Positions 9,243 to 18,264 of a stretch of 64,000 bases of DNA are shown here, piece after piece (position 1 is the stretch's first letter; the number at the start of each line of letters is the position of its first letter). Both the position numbers and the translations under genes were made by a program. This DNA comes from Candidatus Blastococcus massiliensis AP3. Its GTDB lineage: Bacteria; Actinomycetota; Actinomycetes; Mycobacteriales; Geodermatophilaceae. The notes under the pieces are model-generated. The model was not told where the DNA came from. It saw only the letters and a program-made list of their open reading frames with translations, and made no database searches. The stretch covers positions 796,483-860,482 of the forward strand of contig NZ_HG931175.1 of the NCBI RefSeq assembly GCF_000582785.1. Reading direction: 5' to 3'.

Positions 9243-10637
9243 GTGTCGCCGTCCATGCACCGCAGCCACCGCGTCGCCGGGGCACTCGTCGGCTCGGCGG
9301 TAGGCGACGCACTCGGCGCACCCTTCGAGTTCGGCCCGCCCGGGCAGTTCACTGCCCGCTTCCCCGTGCCCGCTCGGGGCGCCAAGACCGAGATGTGCGG
9401 CGGCGGATCTTTGGGCTGGGAGCCAGGCGAGTTCACCGACGACACCCAGATGGCGCTGCTGCTGGCTACGTCTCTCGTCGACAACGACGGGCTGGACCTG
9501 GCGGACGTGTTCGCGCGGTTCTCGCAGTGGGCGGCGGCCGGGCCCCCGGACATCGGCAACCAGACGCGGGCAGTGCTCGGGTCGGGTCGTCCGTGGGATG
9601 TCGCGGCTGAGGAGCACTTCGCGCGGTCGGGCCACGCGGCAGGCAACGGCTCGATGATGCGGACCACGCCGGCGGCGATCTGGTTCGCGCGGTTCGGGCC
9701 CGCCACGACGACGGAGGCGGCGCGGCGGATCTCGACACTGACGCACGGCGACCCATCGGCCGGCGAGGGCTGCGCAATCTTCCACGAGCTGATGCGGGTG
9801 GCGCTCGACGGCGGTCACCCGCTGGCAGCAGTGCCCGCGGCGCTGGACGTGGTGGCCGAGGAGCACCGGGAGCGGTGGGCGACGATGCTGGCACCGTCGT
9901 GGACACCGGCGGACGCGACCGAGTCAAACGGTGCGGTGTGGCCGACGCTTGGGCAGGCCATGTGGGCACTGCGGCACGGGCGCGACTTCGCCGAGGTGCT
10001 ACGCCTGGTGATCGACCTGGGCGGGGACACCGACACGGTGGCGTGCGTCGCCGGCGGGCTCGCGGGTGCCGTGTACGGGATGGGCGGGATCCCGAGCCGG
10101 TGGGCCTCGGTGGTGCACGGCCGGGTGCCGGGCCATGGCGATCGCGTGTGGCGACTGGCGGACCTGCAGCAGCTCGCGGCAGCGCTGGACACCGGGGTGC
10201 AGCAGAGCTACGACCCGGGCGTGATCCCGAGGATCGGGCCGACGGAGGTGCTGCCGGGTATCTGGGCGGCCAACCTGGATGGCGCGCGGTACAGCGAGAA
10301 GGACTTCGCGGTGATCTCGCTGTGCCGGCTGGGCGAGCCGTTCGAGCACGAGCTGCAGCGGATGGCCTACGTCGCCGACAACGAGCACAACAGCGACCTG
10401 GGCGTCGTGCTGGCCGACGTCCTGGAGGACATGGCGGCGCTGCGCGCCGAGGGGCACCGTCTGCTGGTGCACTGCCACGGCGGTGCGTCACGGACCGGCC
10501 TGGTGCTGCGGGCCTGGCTGATGCGCACCGAGGGGATGACGGCGGACGAAGCGACGGCGCACGTCGCCGAGCACTGGCCACACCTCGGCCTCTGGAACGC
10601 CAGCTTCACCGCTGCGCTGGATTGCCTCGATCGTTGA
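9243..10637 (+). CDS. ADP-ribosylglycohydrolase fused to a dual-specificity/tyrosine phosphatase
   Basis: 464 residues. The N-terminal ~300 residues are an ADP-ribosylglycohydrolase (DraG/ARH) domain. It opens HRVAGALVGSAVGDALGAPFEFG, carries the metal-binding FTDDTQMALL and closes with LGGDTDTVACVAGGLAGA; these acidic residues bind two Mg ions. It would remove ADP-ribose from proteins or nucleic acids. After a linker, residues ~335-464 form a phosphatase with the CX5R loop HCHGGASRTG (C411, R417) and an upstream candidate general-acid Asp. The GTG at 9243 follows GAGGAG at 6 bases and was preferred over in-frame codons far upstream because the domain begins right after it. It borders the defence island; a role in reversing ADP-ribosylation-based toxicity is speculation. 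Confidence 0.88.
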   Translation: MSPSMHRSHRVAGALVGSAVGDALGAPFEFGPPGQFTARFPVPARGAKTEMCGGGSLGWEPGEFTDDTQMALLLATSLVDNDGLDLADVFARFSQWAAAGPPDIGNQTRAVLGSGRPWDVAAEEHFARSGHAAGNGSMMRTTPAAIWFARFGPATTTEAARRISTLTHGDPSAGEGCAIFHELMRVALDGGHPLAAVPAALDVVAEEHRERWATMLAPSWTPADATESNGAVWPTLGQAMWALRHGRDFAEVLRLVIDLGGDTDTVACVAGGLAGAVYGMGGIPSRWASVVHGRVPGHGDRVWRLADLQQLAAALDTGVQQSYDPGVIPRIGPTEVLPGIWAANLDGARYSEKDFAVISLCRLGEPFEHELQRMAYVADNEHNSDLGVVLADVLEDMAALRAEGHRLLVHCHGGASRTGLVLRAWLMRTEGMTADEATAHVAEHWPHLGLWNASFTAALDCLDR

Positions 10638-10638
10638 C

Positions 10639-10653
10639 GCCAGCGCCGCTGGC
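10639..10653 (+). terminator. Short hairpin after ARH-phosphatase gene
   Basis: GCCAGC-gcc-GCTGGC begins one base after the stop codon. It is a 6-bp stem with a 3-base loop and no U-tract, so the call is weak. Confidence 0.35.
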
Positions 10654-11073
10654 TGCGCACGGTCCGTCCGCCCTGCCGGCCGCGACGCGTCAAGCTCCGT
10701 CACGCCGGCCGGATCGGCGACCTCGGGCACCGAGCGCTCGAAGGAGGCGAGCCGATCCGTTCAAACTTCAGGCGCACCCGATCTCCGTGCTCCTGGCGCC
10801 GCAGCGCCTGGCAGGCACCCTCTTCAGCGACGGGCAGCAGCGGCAAACCTAGGTGGCGGGGCAGGCCCTCGTGGAACGACTGCGGTCGGTGTCAGCAGCG
10901 GGGACGCTCCGTTGAGCAGGCAACGAGAGTCGGCGCAAACCGCTACAGCCGATGCAACCGCCGGAAGCCGTGGGTGACGAGGTCACCCGAGTAAGCGAGC
11001 ACGCGAACGGACAGCCACGACAGCGCCGCCACTCGGACAGCGCTATTGATCAGCAATGCTCGACACAGAAGAA
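10654..11073. other. About 420 bases without a supported gene, left edge of the defence island
   Basis: No reading frame with convincing codon use or recognisable domain was found on either strand. Composition falls from the high chromosomal level toward the lower GC of the next gene, so the boundary of acquired DNA probably lies here. The only structure is a 17-bp palindrome, GGGTGAC-gag-GTCACCC, at 10972-10988. It could be an operator or a hairpin. No flanking direct repeats or integrase were recognised. Confidence 0.5.
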
Positions 11074-12033
11074 CTAGCTCTTGTTACCAATTCCAGCAAA
11101 AAGTTGCTCCTCTTGCCATTCGCCGTACTCCTGCCCCGTCGCCTCGAGGGTCCAGACTCGACGGCCATTGGCATTGCGCCCCACCGAGACGGCTGCAGCC
11201 GCGCTAGGGCTAGCGAACACATAGTCCTTGGGATACATCATCGTCTTGTTATCGGCCGATGGAACCAAGACCATTTCCAGCTCCAGCCGCTGGCGCAATC
11301 GCTTATAGCTGCCGTCGTTCCCCGTCCACGCGCGGACGGCCAACGACCCGGCGCGCACAGTGAACTCACCATCGACTTCCTGAGCGTAGGCGCGCACGCC
11401 CGACTTCTTGTGCTCCATGACGAACATGGGAGACATCTTGGCGTCGGTGTCCAAAGACGCAGGAGCACCCGTGGATGAGTCGTCCCCCACAGGACGCGTG
11501 CCGGCGGCCGGACTTGACGACGTCACTCTAAGCGTGTTGATGCCCAACACAGGCAAGATGATCTTCGCCTGGCTGATGAAGTACTCCATGTCCGACCGGT
11601 CGGCCTCGGGCAACGCAACCGGCTCCGGCGACGTGGCATTGTGCAGACGCGAGCGGCCCGCTTGCATTGCGAGTGCGATGAATCGGGACTCCAAGTAGCG
11701 CGCATGCGCTTTGGTCAAGTTCAAGTCCTTATTCGTCAGGACGACTGCTCTATCCCAGAAGCTCTTGGATTCATCCCGCGCATGCTGATACAAGCGCTTG
11801 CTGACGTCGTCGCCTTCGCCGATGTAGACGAGCTGCCGGCCGGGGGATTCCGGGTCATCCCCTAACAGCAGATAGATGCCGGTCCGCTTAACCTCCGATC
11901 GGAGCAGCAAGGAAGACAGGTCGGACCGTGGCGCCGCCACGACAAAGCCAGTCCAATTCATGATCTCGGCGGTGAGCAGCCCACCCGGGGTCCCGTCCGC
12001 GAGAAACAACCGAATCTGCTTGCCGTTCAACAT
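11074..12033 (-). CDS. GIY-YIG nuclease with C-terminal DUF4357
   Basis: 319 residues. The GIY-YIG core (about 50-135) shows TGIYLLL (52-54 GIY), QLVYIGEG (70-72 YIG), Arg80 in VSKRLYQH and the metal-binding Glu in RYLESRF (E115), so the active site looks intact. The C-terminus (about 265-319) matches DUF4357: YVFASPSAAAAVSVGRNANGR followed by a Trp and a Gly-rich end. Proteins of this type often accompany restriction-modification genes. Here it lies 68 bp downstream of the Type ISP enzyme on the same strand, so they are probably co-transcribed. Base composition is visibly lower in GC than the surrounding chromosome. It may be an accessory nuclease, and its target is unknown. Confidence 0.85.
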   Translation of the reverse strand: MLNGKQIRLFLADGTPGGLLTAEIMNWTGFVVAAPRSDLSSLLLRSEVKRTGIYLLLGDDPESPGRQLVYIGEGDDVSKRLYQHARDESKSFWDRAVVLTNKDLNLTKAHARYLESRFIALAMQAGRSRLHNATSPEPVALPEADRSDMEYFISQAKIILPVLGINTLRVTSSSPAAGTRPVGDDSSTGAPASLDTDAKMSPMFVMEHKKSGVRAYAQEVDGEFTVRAGSLAVRAWTGNDGSYKRLRQRLELEMVLVPSADNKTMMYPKDYVFASPSAAAAVSVGRNANGRRVWTLEATGQEYGEWQEEQLFAGIGNKS

Positions 12034-12101
12034 CTTCCCCTTCGCCGGCCACGCCTCTCACGGCCACCCGAGCACAGGCGGTGTCCGCGGCATACCTGTG
12101 T

Positions 12102-15100
12102 CTAAGGGTGGGCCGGGCTCGCATGGTCGGGAGCCTCGTGAATGCTCAATGCGGGAAGGTCGTCGACGATGCGCATCGTCTCCAGCGAGACGGTGACAAT
12201 GCGGGCAAGGAGGTCGAGGATGTAGCGGGGGTCGCCGACCTCACGGGACCAGCCGTTGGGGTCGTTGACGATGCCCGACGCCTTGTCGATCTTGACCCAG
12301 TAGCGGTCAATGATCCACTCGGTGGCCGATCGGCTTCCCAACGTGTACCGGTACGCCTCTTCCGGGATGCCGCGCAGGGTGATCCGCTCGTTGTAGTGGA
12401 TCACCGACCGGTCGTGTCGCAGCCCGGCAGCCTTCTGCTCCGCGCTCGGCTTGCCGAAGGCCATCTTCTTGTCCCGGACGGCGAAGAACCCGTAGTCCGC
12501 GTCACCACCGGGACCGGAGACGTCAAGCCCCTCCAGCGGGTACGGCTGGACGGACTCGTACCCCAGGTGTAGCTCGGCCAGCCGCTTGCCCGCGTCGGCG
12601 AAGGCGCGGAAGTCCTTGGCGAACGGGATGCGCGGCAGCATCTTCTTCAAGTCCGCGGCATAGGTCTCCCGGTACTCCGGCGAGTGCAGCAGTCCGTAGA
12701 CGTAGTCGAAGATGTCGTCCTTGCTGATCGACTCGCCCGGGTAGGCGGCGGTGAATGCGGCCAGTCCCTCGTCGGTGATGTTGTCAACCCGACGGTATCC
12801 GGCGATCACTTCCCCTTGCTCGACATCGAACATCTCCGAGCCGTCAACCCGCTCGTACCGCCATCGCGGGAGGACTGAGGAGCTGCTCAGTGTGTGGAAG
12901 TTCGGCACGTCACCCACGAGAAGCGAGCCGAAGTCTCCAGTCGTACCTGGCCCTGCGAGGAGAAGGACTCGATTCTCGCAATCGTCCGGGAAATACCGCA
13001 AGGCTCCTGGTCGCTCAATGAGCCCGTCTGTAGCGTTCAGACGAACATGACAGAACGGGCGATAGGTCGCACGCCGGATAGTCGACACTTCCGCCGCAAT
13101 CTGCCTTCCCGCGCTGAGTGAAGCGCGCAGACCATCGCTCCAGCTGATCAACGTCGAGTCGGTCGGAAGGGGGGCTTCAGGGTCTCCTCTTCGCGCTGCG
13201 AGCACCTCTCGATAAGTGCGCAGCATGCGCTCCACTTGGTCCCGGGCGGTCCTCGCCGAGTACGAGTACACCCATGCATCGCGCGCGGTTGACACGCCAG
13301 GCGCTCGGCTTCCGAATATGCCTTCATCAACGGGTAAGAAGCTCTCGAAATCGTCACTCCGACTGGAAAGCCAGTCGCCGTGACGGTTGGGAGTCAGCGC
13401 AACCGACGCCAGGCCGCTCATGCTGCCGGCCTGAGAGATGCGCTGAAGCTTTTCCTCGCGGGTTAGGTAGTCCCCCACGTCAGTGTAATGAATGGTTGCG
13501 GGCCCACTCTTCCCCGGCTTCTTTACGAATAGGGTGATGGCAACGGTGGCGCGGCTGCCAGCGTCAAAGATTTTGCCGCCCTCCGCCTTCCAGTTTGAAC
13601 TGCGCTGGTTGCCGCGGAGATTGAAGACGTAGATTGCACTAAACTCGTCTCCGAGCACTCGGCGCATCCCGTCCGCGTTGTTCGCATCCAGGAAGCCGCC
13701 GTTCGTCACGTAAGCAACGATTCCCTGCGACTGGACTCTCAGGGTTGCCCACTTGATGGCACGGATGTACGAGTCGTACATATTGCGCTTCAGTTTCGCG
13801 GTTGATTGCGCAACGTACGACCGGCGAATCTCGTCATCGAGGGTTGGGTACTTCTCGTTCGCGTTGTCGTCGTTGGCACTGTCCTGCCCCACGGAGTAGG
13901 GGGGGTTGCCAACGATTACCTGGATGGGCAGCTGCTTCTGGCGTTCCAGCCGATCGTTGTTCTCGGGCATGACGTCGATGTCCTGCTGGTCGTCGTCCTC
14001 CCACGACTGGAAGCTGTCGGTGAGCACGAGGCCGGGGAACGGGGTCGGCGTCCCCTCCAGCTCCTCGTACGTCGTTTCGATGTTGGCCGCGGCGATGTAG
14101 TAGGCCAGCAGCAGGATTTCGTTGGCGTGCAGTTCGTTCGCGTACTTGCGGGCCAGGTCGTGCGGCTCGATCAGCCCGCTCTGCAGCAGCCGCACCAGGA
14201 AGGTGCCGGTGCCGGTGAACGGGTCGAGCACGTGCACGCCCTCGTCGGTCAACCCCTGTCCGAACTCGGCGCGCAGCACCTCGTCGGCCGAGCGCAGGAT
14301 GAAGTCGACGATCTCCACCGGCGTGTAGACGATGCCGAGCTTCGCCACCGTCTTCGGGAATGCGGTGGCGAAGAACTTGTCGTACAGCTCGACCAGCACC
14401 CGCTGCTTGCCGGCCGCGTTGTCCACCCCGGCCACCCGCTTGCGCACAGTCTCGTAGAAGCCCTCGAGCGTCTCGTTCTCCGCGCCCACAGCGTGGGCAT
14501 CGAGCACCGCGAGCATGTTCTCCATCGTCCGAGCCACCGGGTTGCCGGCCAGGAAGCTGGAGTGAGCGAACAGCGCCTCGAACACCGGCCGGGTGATGAG
14601 GTGCTGGGCCAGCATGTCGATCGCGGCGTCGTCGGTGATCGAGTCGTTCAGGTTTCCGCGCAGGCCAGCGACGAAGTGCTCGAACTCGTCGGCCGCCGGT
14701 CCGGGAGTGGCGAGCAGCCCCTTGATCCGGGTGACGTGTGCGGCGGCGATGTCGGCGATGTCCTTCGCCCAGGATTCCCAATACCGGCGCTCGCCGACCT
14801 TGGCCACGATCCGCGCGTACATCGCGTCCCGGAATTCGTCGGCCGGGAACTCCATGAGCAACTGCTCGGTGGACTTCTGCGCCGGCTGATCCGGGTCGGG
14901 CACGGCCACGCCGTCGCCGTCCGTCGGACCGGTGATGGAGACGATCTCGATGGTGTCCGGCTTGCGCTTGTTCAACTCGATCTGGTTGACCATCGCGTGG
15001 AAGCGGTCATCGTGGCTGCGCAGCGCCTGCAGCACCTGCCAGACCACCTTGTACCGCTCGTTGTCCCGCAGCGCCTCCTCCGGCGCGACGCCGCTGGGCA

Positions 15101-16895
15101 CCACCACCGGCAGCACGATGTAGCCCAGCTCCTTGCCCGGCGCCTTGCGCATCACCCGGCCGACGGACTGCACCACGTCGACCTGCGAGCCGCGGGGGGT
15201 GAGGAACAGGACGGCGTCCAGCGAGGGCACGTCCACCCCCTCGGACAGGCAGCGGGCATTGGTGAGCACGCGGCACACGCCGTCGGGGGCGGGCTCCTTG
15301 AGCCAGGCGAGATGGGTGTTGCGTTCGTGCACGCCCATCGTGCCGTCCACGTGCGCCGCCTGAACCCGCAGCCGGGGGCGGTCCTCTGGGGCGTCGATCT
15401 GCGCTCGGTCGGCCAGGTCCGGGAACGCCGCGGCCGCCGTCTTGGACGCCTTGATGTGTTGCGCGAAGGCCACCGCCGTCCGCATCGGCGCCCTGCCGAC
15501 GACCGACGGCTGGCCATCGGTCGCCGACGGGCCAAAGTTCTTCGCCAGGCCGTTCCAGCAGCCGATCAGCTTCGCGGCCTGGTCGAGCTGGATCTCACCG
15601 GAGTTCGCCATGGCCTGCTGGAAGTTCTCCGCCACGTACTTCTCGTCGACGGCCAGCACCAGCACCTTGTAGTCGGTCAGCAGGTCGGCCTCGACCGCCT
15701 GCCCGAAGCCGAGCCGGTGCAGCTCCGGACCGAAAGTGTCCTGGTCGCCCATGTCGGCCAGCACCGCATCGGCGTCCGTGGCCTTGCGACGGACCTCCTC
15801 GCCGAACACCTTGGGCGTCGCGGTCATGTACAGCCGCTTGGCCGCCTTCAGGGCATCGGCGTCGTGCACCCGCACGAACGCGGACTCGTCTCCCTCGGCG
15901 AGGGTGACGCCGGTCGTCCGGTGCGCCTCGTCGCAGATGACCAGATCGAACCCGGGCAGGCCGAGCTCCTGGGCGCGGGTGACCACGTCGATCGACTGGT
16001 AGGTGGAGAACACCACCCGCATTTGGCCGTCGGCGTTCGTGTTCGCCTCGAACCGGCTCAGCAGCGTCTGCGGGTCGGTCGAGGCCGGCTCGGTCAGGTC
16101 GATCGGGAGCTGGTCGGCGTCGTCGGACGGCGTGCGCCGTCCGACCCGGACATCCGAGCAGACCGCGTACGGCGCGATGTCCACCTCAGCGTTGGCCATC
16201 CACTCCCGCAGGCTCTGGCTCAGCAGCTGGATGCTCGGCACCAGGAACAACACCGTGCCGCCGGCGCCGACCAGCTCCTCGGCGATACGCAGGCTGGTGA
16301 AAGTCTTCCCGGTGCCGCAGGCCATCACCAGCTGGCCCCGATCGTGCTCGGCGAGCCCGGCGCGGACGTCGTCCAGCGCCTTCTGCTGGTGCGGGCGCAG
16401 CGCCTTCTTGCCCGTCGGGACGACGACCTCCGGCGTCGTCCAGGAGAACTGCGTCCAGTCGATCGCGGCGTCAGCGAGGTAGCCGATGTCGACCCGCTGG
16501 GCCACACCGTCGGCGAGCGTGTCCTCTGCGTTGGCCGACCAGCCGGCGGCGGTGTCGAAGACGATCCGCCGGGTGAACTGGGAGTGCGCGGAGGCGGAGA
16601 CGAACGAGTCGATGTCGGCCTTGGCGACCATGCGACCGGGTGCGTAGAACTTGCACTGGATCGCGGTCAGCCCGTCGTCGTCCGTGTTGGTGGCGACCAG
16701 ATCGATCCCAGTGTCGGGCCGGCCCTGCCGCCCCGGCCACTCCGACCACAGCCACACGTCGGAGAACCGCGCCGTCCACTCCGGGTCGGTCCGCAGGTAG
16801 GCCCGGATGAGCTGCTCGAACTTGCTGCCCTTGTCCCGCTCGTCCAGTGCCTCGTCGCGCAGCCGGTCCAGAACAGCGTGAATCGTCCCCGTCAC
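12102..16895 (-). CDS. Type ISP single-polypeptide restriction-modification enzyme
   Basis: 1597 residues, the length of LlaGI/LlaBIII-class enzymes that combine all activities in one chain. An Mrr-like nuclease (about 1-150) has the GIDLVAT...AIQCKFY catalytic pair. An SF2 helicase (about 165-620) has Walker A ACGTGKT near 192, CDEAH near 320 and YMTATPK. An N6-adenine methyltransferase (about 820-1150) has the SAM motif VLDPFTGTGTF near 890 and catalytic NPPYS near 996. The rest is the target-recognition region. It should methylate one adenine per site and cut unmodified DNA after converging translocation. The start is GTG at 16895. The part encoding residues ~1010-1340 has lower GC than the rest, which suggests exchange of the specificity region. 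No frameshift was seen. Confidence 0.93.
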   Translation of the reverse strand: MTGTIHAVLDRLRDEALDERDKGSKFEQLIRAYLRTDPEWTARFSDVWLWSEWPGRQGRPDTGIDLVATNTDDDGLTAIQCKFYAPGRMVAKADIDSFVSASAHSQFTRRIVFDTAAGWSANAEDTLADGVAQRVDIGYLADAAIDWTQFSWTTPEVVVPTGKKALRPHQQKALDDVRAGLAEHDRGQLVMACGTGKTFTSLRIAEELVGAGGTVLFLVPSIQLLSQSLREWMANAEVDIAPYAVCSDVRVGRRTPSDDADQLPIDLTEPASTDPQTLLSRFEANTNADGQMRVVFSTYQSIDVVTRAQELGLPGFDLVICDEAHRTTGVTLAEGDESAFVRVHDADALKAAKRLYMTATPKVFGEEVRRKATDADAVLADMGDQDTFGPELHRLGFGQAVEADLLTDYKVLVLAVDEKYVAENFQQAMANSGEIQLDQAAKLIGCWNGLAKNFGPSATDGQPSVVGRAPMRTAVAFAQHIKASKTAAAAFPDLADRAQIDAPEDRPRLRVQAAHVDGTMGVHERNTHLAWLKEPAPDGVCRVLTNARCLSEGVDVPSLDAVLFLTPRGSQVDVVQSVGRVMRKAPGKELGYIVLPVVVPSGVAPEEALRDNERYKVVWQVLQALRSHDDRFHAMVNQIELNKRKPDTIEIVSITGPTDGDGVAVPDPDQPAQKSTEQLLMEFPADEFRDAMYARIVAKVGERRYWESWAKDIADIAAAHVTRIKGLLATPGPAADEFEHFVAGLRGNLNDSITDDAAIDMLAQHLITRPVFEALFAHSSFLAGNPVARTMENMLAVLDAHAVGAENETLEGFYETVRKRVAGVDNAAGKQRVLVELYDKFFATAFPKTVAKLGIVYTPVEIVDFILRSADEVLRAEFGQGLTDEGVHVLDPFTGTGTFLVRLLQSGLIEPHDLARKYANELHANEILLLAYYIAAANIETTYEELEGTPTPFPGLVLTDSFQSWEDDDQQDIDVMPENNDRLERQKQLPIQVIVGNPPYSVGQDSANDDNANEKYPTLDDEIRRSYVAQSTAKLKRNMYDSYIRAIKWATLRVQSQGIVAYVTNGGFLDANNADGMRRVLGDEFSAIYVFNLRGNQRSSNWKAEGGKIFDAGSRATVAITLFVKKPGKSGPATIHYTDVGDYLTREEKLQRISQAGSMSGLASVALTPNRHGDWLSSRSDDFESFLPVDEGIFGSRAPGVSTARDAWVYSYSARTARDQVERMLRTYREVLAARRGDPEAPLPTDSTLISWSDGLRASLSAGRQIAAEVSTIRRATYRPFCHVRLNATDGLIERPGALRYFPDDCENRVLLLAGPGTTGDFGSLLVGDVPNFHTLSSSSVLPRWRYERVDGSEMFDVEQGEVIAGYRRVDNITDEGLAAFTAAYPGESISKDDIFDYVYGLLHSPEYRETYAADLKKMLPRIPFAKDFRAFADAGKRLAELHLGYESVQPYPLEGLDVSGPGGDADYGFFAVRDKKMAFGKPSAEQKAAGLRHDRSVIHYNERITLRGIPEEAYRYTLGSRSATEWIIDRYWVKIDKASGIVNDPNGWSREVGDPRYILDLLARIVTVSLETMRIVDDLPALSIHEAPDHASPAHP

Positions 16896-17338
16896 GCTCA
16901 GCAGTCTGCCTGATATCCGATCTCAGGCACCCCTGCGACGGCGTGTCTGCCGACTTAGATCCAGTGCTGCAACCAGCAACGCGGCCGACACGGTGCTCGA
17001 CCTGCACAGCCCGGGCTACCCGACCTCCTGACTTCGTTGCGGTTCCGGACCGCGCTGTCGCGTTGTGACCGCACCAACATCCCGGATGCGCGGATCAATC
17101 GATGCGCGTCCGCGGCCGAGGATGGGAGACTCCCGCCTCGCCCTCGCCGCAGGGAGTCTGGCCGCGCGAGCACATCGGGCGTTCAGATGCACAGACTCGT
17201 CGCCGATCATCTGACTTCCGCCGACGTCGATGGGCCAGGAAGACCACTCTTGCGCCTACAAGACTCACCCGTCTAGGTTGCCGGCATACCCGCCCGCACC
17301 GAATGAGGCTGGGATCAAGCAAGCCCAAGGAGTTGTGC
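16896..17338. other. 443-base divergent intergenic region in the defence island
   Basis: It lies between the start of the Type ISP gene and the divergent unknown gene and must hold the promoters of both. In-frame extension of the right-hand gene upstream to 17102 is possible but gives an Arg-rich, unlikely N-terminus. I see no controller-protein gene and no clear palindromic C-box. Confidence 0.45.
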
Positions 17339-18232
17339 GTGAGAGTAACGCAGCACTACAGGCTTCCTAAACCTAGCCCTTTCGTGGATGTCCACCTCGA
17401 GCGCGATAACCTCCTGTTTCTTGACCCAAGTGCCATTCGAAACTCCACCTCGTCTCGAGGGAAGCGCGCCCACCGTCTCCTGCTCGACTTTTTCACTGAA
17501 GTAATTCGATGTAGGACGAGCGGTTCCGCCGGAGACCAACAGAAGGGCCGATCTCTCCTGCAGAAGCTTCACGAGCCTAAGGAGACTCGCCTCGGCATGG
17601 CGGTGGAGGGCGTGGCAGGCCATGCATTCGGTTCCGAACTGGGCGAGCGACTGTGGGAGCAACTTTCGACCAATACAGCGTGTAGAGCCGCCGCGCTTAC
17701 GCGACTTGAGGATCTACGCCTCTTCATTGACGGCGTCGGATACGACTTGATCTCAGACCTAGCGACGCGAGTCGTCTTCGAGGAGCTCGCCGACTTCACT
17801 ACAGAGATGATGAACCAGTTTCCACAGCTTCAAGCTTCCCCAACTGTGGTGTTAAACGTCGACGCGTGGGACCTGACGACCAGCGACTGGATGCCTCGCT
17901 CATTTACTCTTCCCGACGCTTACGGCCCGCTGCTACTAGTCCCGAAGGACTGGGTTTACTGGCGCACCTTAATGGACACTGAGCCATTTTACAATCGTCA
18001 TGCCACTCGCACCGTGCAGGACGAGAGGGCCACCTTTGTTGAGCGAAAGCGTCTAGTCCCCTCCAAGAAATCCCTCCGAGAGGAGTTCCCCAACGTTCGG
18101 GAATTGAACAATCGGCAAGCGGCAAAGCGTAAGCGCGACGGCGTCGACCTTGTGGAGCAGTATCGTCAGGAAGTCGACGCCGGGTTCGTCCCACTAGACG
18201 ACGACGAGCTCCACAGGCGTACGGACATCTAG
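17339..18232 (+). CDS. Unrecognised defence-island protein
   Basis: 297 residues from the GTG at 17339, which follows AAGGAG at 6 bases. An ATG at 17303 and earlier codons are also in frame. The N-terminus has FVDVHLERDNLLFLDPSAIR. A middle block reads EPKETRLGMAVEGVAGHAFG, followed by LFIDGVGYDLISDLATRVVFEELADFT. The C-terminal ~80 residues are strongly basic, then acidic. I recall similar patterns (an N-terminal FLDP, then ExRLG, a Gly-rich turn and D-x-ISD) in uncharacterised proteins near restriction systems, but I cannot name the family or an activity. GC is clearly lower than in flanking housekeeping genes, which points to horizontal transfer. No membrane segment or nuclease motif is evident. 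Confidence 0.75.
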   Translation: MRVTQHYRLPKPSPFVDVHLERDNLLFLDPSAIRNSTSSRGKRAHRLLLDFFTEVIRCRTSGSAGDQQKGRSLLQKLHEPKETRLGMAVEGVAGHAFGSELGERLWEQLSTNTACRAAALTRLEDLRLFIDGVGYDLISDLATRVVFEELADFTTEMMNQFPQLQASPTVVLNVDAWDLTTSDWMPRSFTLPDAYGPLLLVPKDWVYWRTLMDTEPFYNRHATRTVQDERATFVERKRLVPSKKSLREEFPNVRELNNRQAAKRKRDGVDLVEQYRQEVDAGFVPLDDDELHRRTDI

Positions 18233-18264
18233 ACCGGCCTTCTCGGCTTGTAGAGGGCCTAGCT

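Noticed and set aside
10654..11073. Possible integrase remnant or tRNA attachment site at the island edge
   Set aside because: No tRNA-like fold, no GGTTCGAATCC-type arm, no integrase motif and no matching direct repeat were found.
12102..16913. Very long plus-strand open frame opposite the Type ISP gene
   Set aside because: It is a mirror frame of a high-GC gene, low-complexity and rich in Arg, His, Val and Gly; the minus strand encodes a full enzyme with all motifs.
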